From NCBI GenBank assembly GCA_030523325.1, contig JAUNIS010000006.1:18556-82555 (forward strand): 64,000 nt of DNA. The letters run 5' to 3'. Positions 62,532-64,000 of this stretch are shown one piece after another (the first letter of the stretch is position 1; every line of letters begins with the position of its first letter). Made by a program: the position numbers and the translations under genes. Below the pieces are notes generated by a model. That model ran no database searches and was not told where the DNA came from. It worked only from the letters and a program-made list of their open reading frames with translations. The DNA comes from Phascolarctobacterium sp. Lineage in GTDB: Bacteria; Bacillota; Negativicutes; Acidaminococcales; Acidaminococcaceae.

Positions 62532-63743
62532 TTATTGCATATTGTCTCGTTGAGCGAGTTTTAGTTTAGTCTTAACAATACGTAAAAGTGATGCATTTAT
62601 TCGTGCTTCAGAAATTTTACCAGTTCGCACAGCCTTGAGCATACCCTCGTAAGCCCGCTTAAAATTTTCAGGAACTAGCAAAATATCTGCGCCTGCTTCA
62701 AAAGCTTTCACTGCTGCCTTATCTGCAGAATATTGCTTAGAAATAGCCTTCATATTTAATGCGTCCGTGATTATTAATCCATCGTAACCTAGTTCGTTGC
62801 GCAAAAGGTCAGTAATAATTTTCCTGGAAAGTGAAGCAGGCGTGCCATCTCCAACTAAGTTAGGCAAAGAGATATGACCTACCATGATAAACAACTCTTT
62901 GTTTTTAATACCATCAATGAAGGGAATGAGTTCGCAACTCATAAGCTCGTCTTTGTTCTTAAGTGTATAAGCATAACCATTATGAGTATCACTAGCTGTA
63001 TTGCCATGCCCTGGGAAATGCTTATAGCATGTTAATACGCCATGGCTTTGGATGCCCCGTGAGATGTACGCAGCCATTTTGGTAACAGTTTCAGCGTTGC
63101 TGCCAAAAGCTCTGTACCTTACAACCGTGTTCTTCGGATTAGTCCAAATATCAGCAACAGGTGCAAAGTCTACATTGAATCCATAATTCGCCAAGTATTT
63201 GCCAATTGACGTACCAATGTTATAAACCTCGACCATGTTATTTCCGCTTCCTATAGAAGCCATATTTTGAAACCTTGGCACATCAAAACGATCGTTATTA
63301 CCAATGCGAGCAACGGATCCACCTTCCTCATCGATACAAAGAAATGGTGGCAAATGGGTGCGTTCGTAACTAATTTGCTTCATATTATAGAGCTGCAAAC
63401 GAATCTGGCTTGGTGAAACGATATTATTCGTCATATAAATAATTCCACTCACAGGGTTATCATTAAACGCAAGTCTAGTCATTGCTCTCGTATTAACGAT
63501 ATCCTCATATCCGTCTATAAGTTGCTCAGGAGTAAGAATAAAAAGTTGAGCAAGCTTTTCTTTAAGAGTCATGTTTTCAATCTTAAGAATAGCAGAACAC
63601 TTTGTGTTTAAAGTATTCCCATCAATATTTTGTATGGAAATGCTACTATTCTTTACTATATGCTCGCTAGCTTGCGCACTAGGCCAAGCACCAATAAAAA
63701 TTAATGCAATTGTCCCCAAAAGAAAAAACTTTTTACTCCTCAC
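62532..63743 (-). CDS. GH3 beta-N-acetylhexosaminidase, NagZ-like, exported
   Basis: 403 residues with a signal peptide ending near AQA (about 25). The GH3 features are CIDEEGGSVARIG, CYKHFPGHGNTASDTHNGY (NagZ His/Asp loop) and IITDALNMKAIS with the nucleophile aspartate. Probably removes terminal GlcNAc from peptidoglycan fragments. Start GTG 63743 has GAGGTG upstream; the frame extends four codons further to a TTG. A secreted NagZ is common in Firmicutes. Confidence 0.88.
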   Translation of the reverse strand: MRSKKFFLLGTIALIFIGAWPSAQASEHIVKNSSISIQNIDGNTLNTKCSAILKIENMTLKEKLAQLFILTPEQLIDGYEDIVNTRAMTRLAFNDNPVSGIIYMTNNIVSPSQIRLQLYNMKQISYERTHLPPFLCIDEEGGSVARIGNNDRFDVPRFQNMASIGSGNNMVEVYNIGTSIGKYLANYGFNVDFAPVADIWTNPKNTVVRYRAFGSNAETVTKMAAYISRGIQSHGVLTCYKHFPGHGNTASDTHNGYAYTLKNKDELMSCELIPFIDGIKNKELFIMVGHISLPNLVGDGTPASLSRKIITDLLRNELGYDGLIITDALNMKAISKQYSADKAAVKAFEAGADILLVPENFKRAYEGMLKAVRTGKISEARINASLLRIVKTKLKLAQRDNMQ

Positions 63744-63755
63744 ATCACACCTCAA

Positions 63756-64000
63756 GAAAATTATCTTTACTATATTATATCACAAGAAAAACTAACAAAA
63801 AAAGTAAGCGATGGTACAAAGATTTTTAATGAAGCCTAGAAACCCCTGCTTTTTTGATTTAAAGTGTAGAAGCATGCAAAAAGTTCCTGTTAAATTTCGA
63901 TTAAACGCAAAAAAGAAATGAATGATTTGATTTAGACAAGGCAGTAGGAGCAAAAACTTTCAAAACTTCATTACGACACAGAAAACAAAATATCTATGGA
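63756..64000. other. Window end, AT-rich intergenic sequence
   Basis: Upstream of the NagZ-like gene the last 245 bases are AT-rich with short A runs. No open frame, terminator or RNA structure convinced me; the region may hold the NagZ promoter. Confidence 0.4.

Noticed and set aside
1..64000. tRNA, rRNA or insertion sequence
   Set aside because: No clover-leaf, rRNA core or transposase-like frame was recognised anywhere in the window.

Overview
The window looks like part of a low-GC Firmicutes chromosome, most plausibly a Negativicutes member such as the Acidaminococcaceae or Selenomonadales. This is an inference. It rests on a T-box leader, RNase M5, ComG-type pseudopilins, a CobA-HemD fusion, paired CbiK chelatases, and a gene mix typical of anaerobic gut fermenters. 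No tRNA, rRNA, CRISPR array, prophage or intact insertion sequence was seen. Most genes lie on the minus strand.

Layout. 1-6.8 kb: a six-gene minus-strand operon running from glutamyl-tRNA to uroporphyrinogen III and sirohydrochlorin (sirC, hemA, hemC, cobA-hemD, hemB, and hemL cut by the window edge). 7-9.8 kb: mnmA, gluQ, a small membrane protein, and a compact promoter-hairpin-terminator unit resembling a type I antitoxin RNA. 9.8-12.4 kb: a zinc-type ABC importer. 12.6-20.3 kb: nicotinamidase-like protein, two HAD phosphatases, an SH3b protein, a MATE pump, a PHP phosphatase, ychF and an MscS channel, with a structured intergenic element between ychF and the PHP gene. 20.4-24.2 kb: lysA, an exported and a cytosolic CbiK behind a strong promoter with a Fur-like palindrome, and an AGCS symporter remnant. 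24.4-28.5 kb: a cold-shock protein and an orphan ComG-like pseudopilin operon. 28.6-32.2 kb: a conserved hypothetical gene, a large PLD-nuclease/P-loop ATPase fusion, a candidate structured RNA and a LysM protein.

32.5-42.7 kb: a hybrid histidine kinase with an ECF S-component-like sensor, housekeeping genes (rsmA, rnmV), a VWA protein, a DUF190 protein and several intergenic copies of a hairpin-bearing repeat. 42.7-45.8 kb: an exported argininosuccinate-lyase-like protein, an MBL-fold hydrolase, crcB and a CGGC-domain protein. 46-49.3 kb: the ilvB-short ACT subunit-ilvC operon under a T-box whose specifier reads as isoleucine. 49.3-56 kb: a UxaE-like epimerase, a DnaA-box cluster, rarD, an MFS pump, a CoA-transferase and a divergent LysR regulator. 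56-60.7 kb: an amino-acid-type ABC importer with an Asp/Glu/hydantoin racemase and two HpPgdA/PuuE-like deacetylases, one lacking its metal histidines. 61-63.8 kb: an unknown two-TM protein and a GH3 NagZ-like hexosaminidase.

How genes work together. The hem operon supplies sirohydrochlorin, the substrate of the two CbiK chelatases, so tetrapyrrole flow toward cobalamin or siroheme is encoded in two places. The strongest candidates for something undescribed are the PLD-ATPase fusion, the two structured RNAs with anti-Shine-Dalgarno-like loops, the transporter-like sensor kinase, and the racemase/deacetylase/ABC cluster. All functions are read from sequence motifs; no database search was run.
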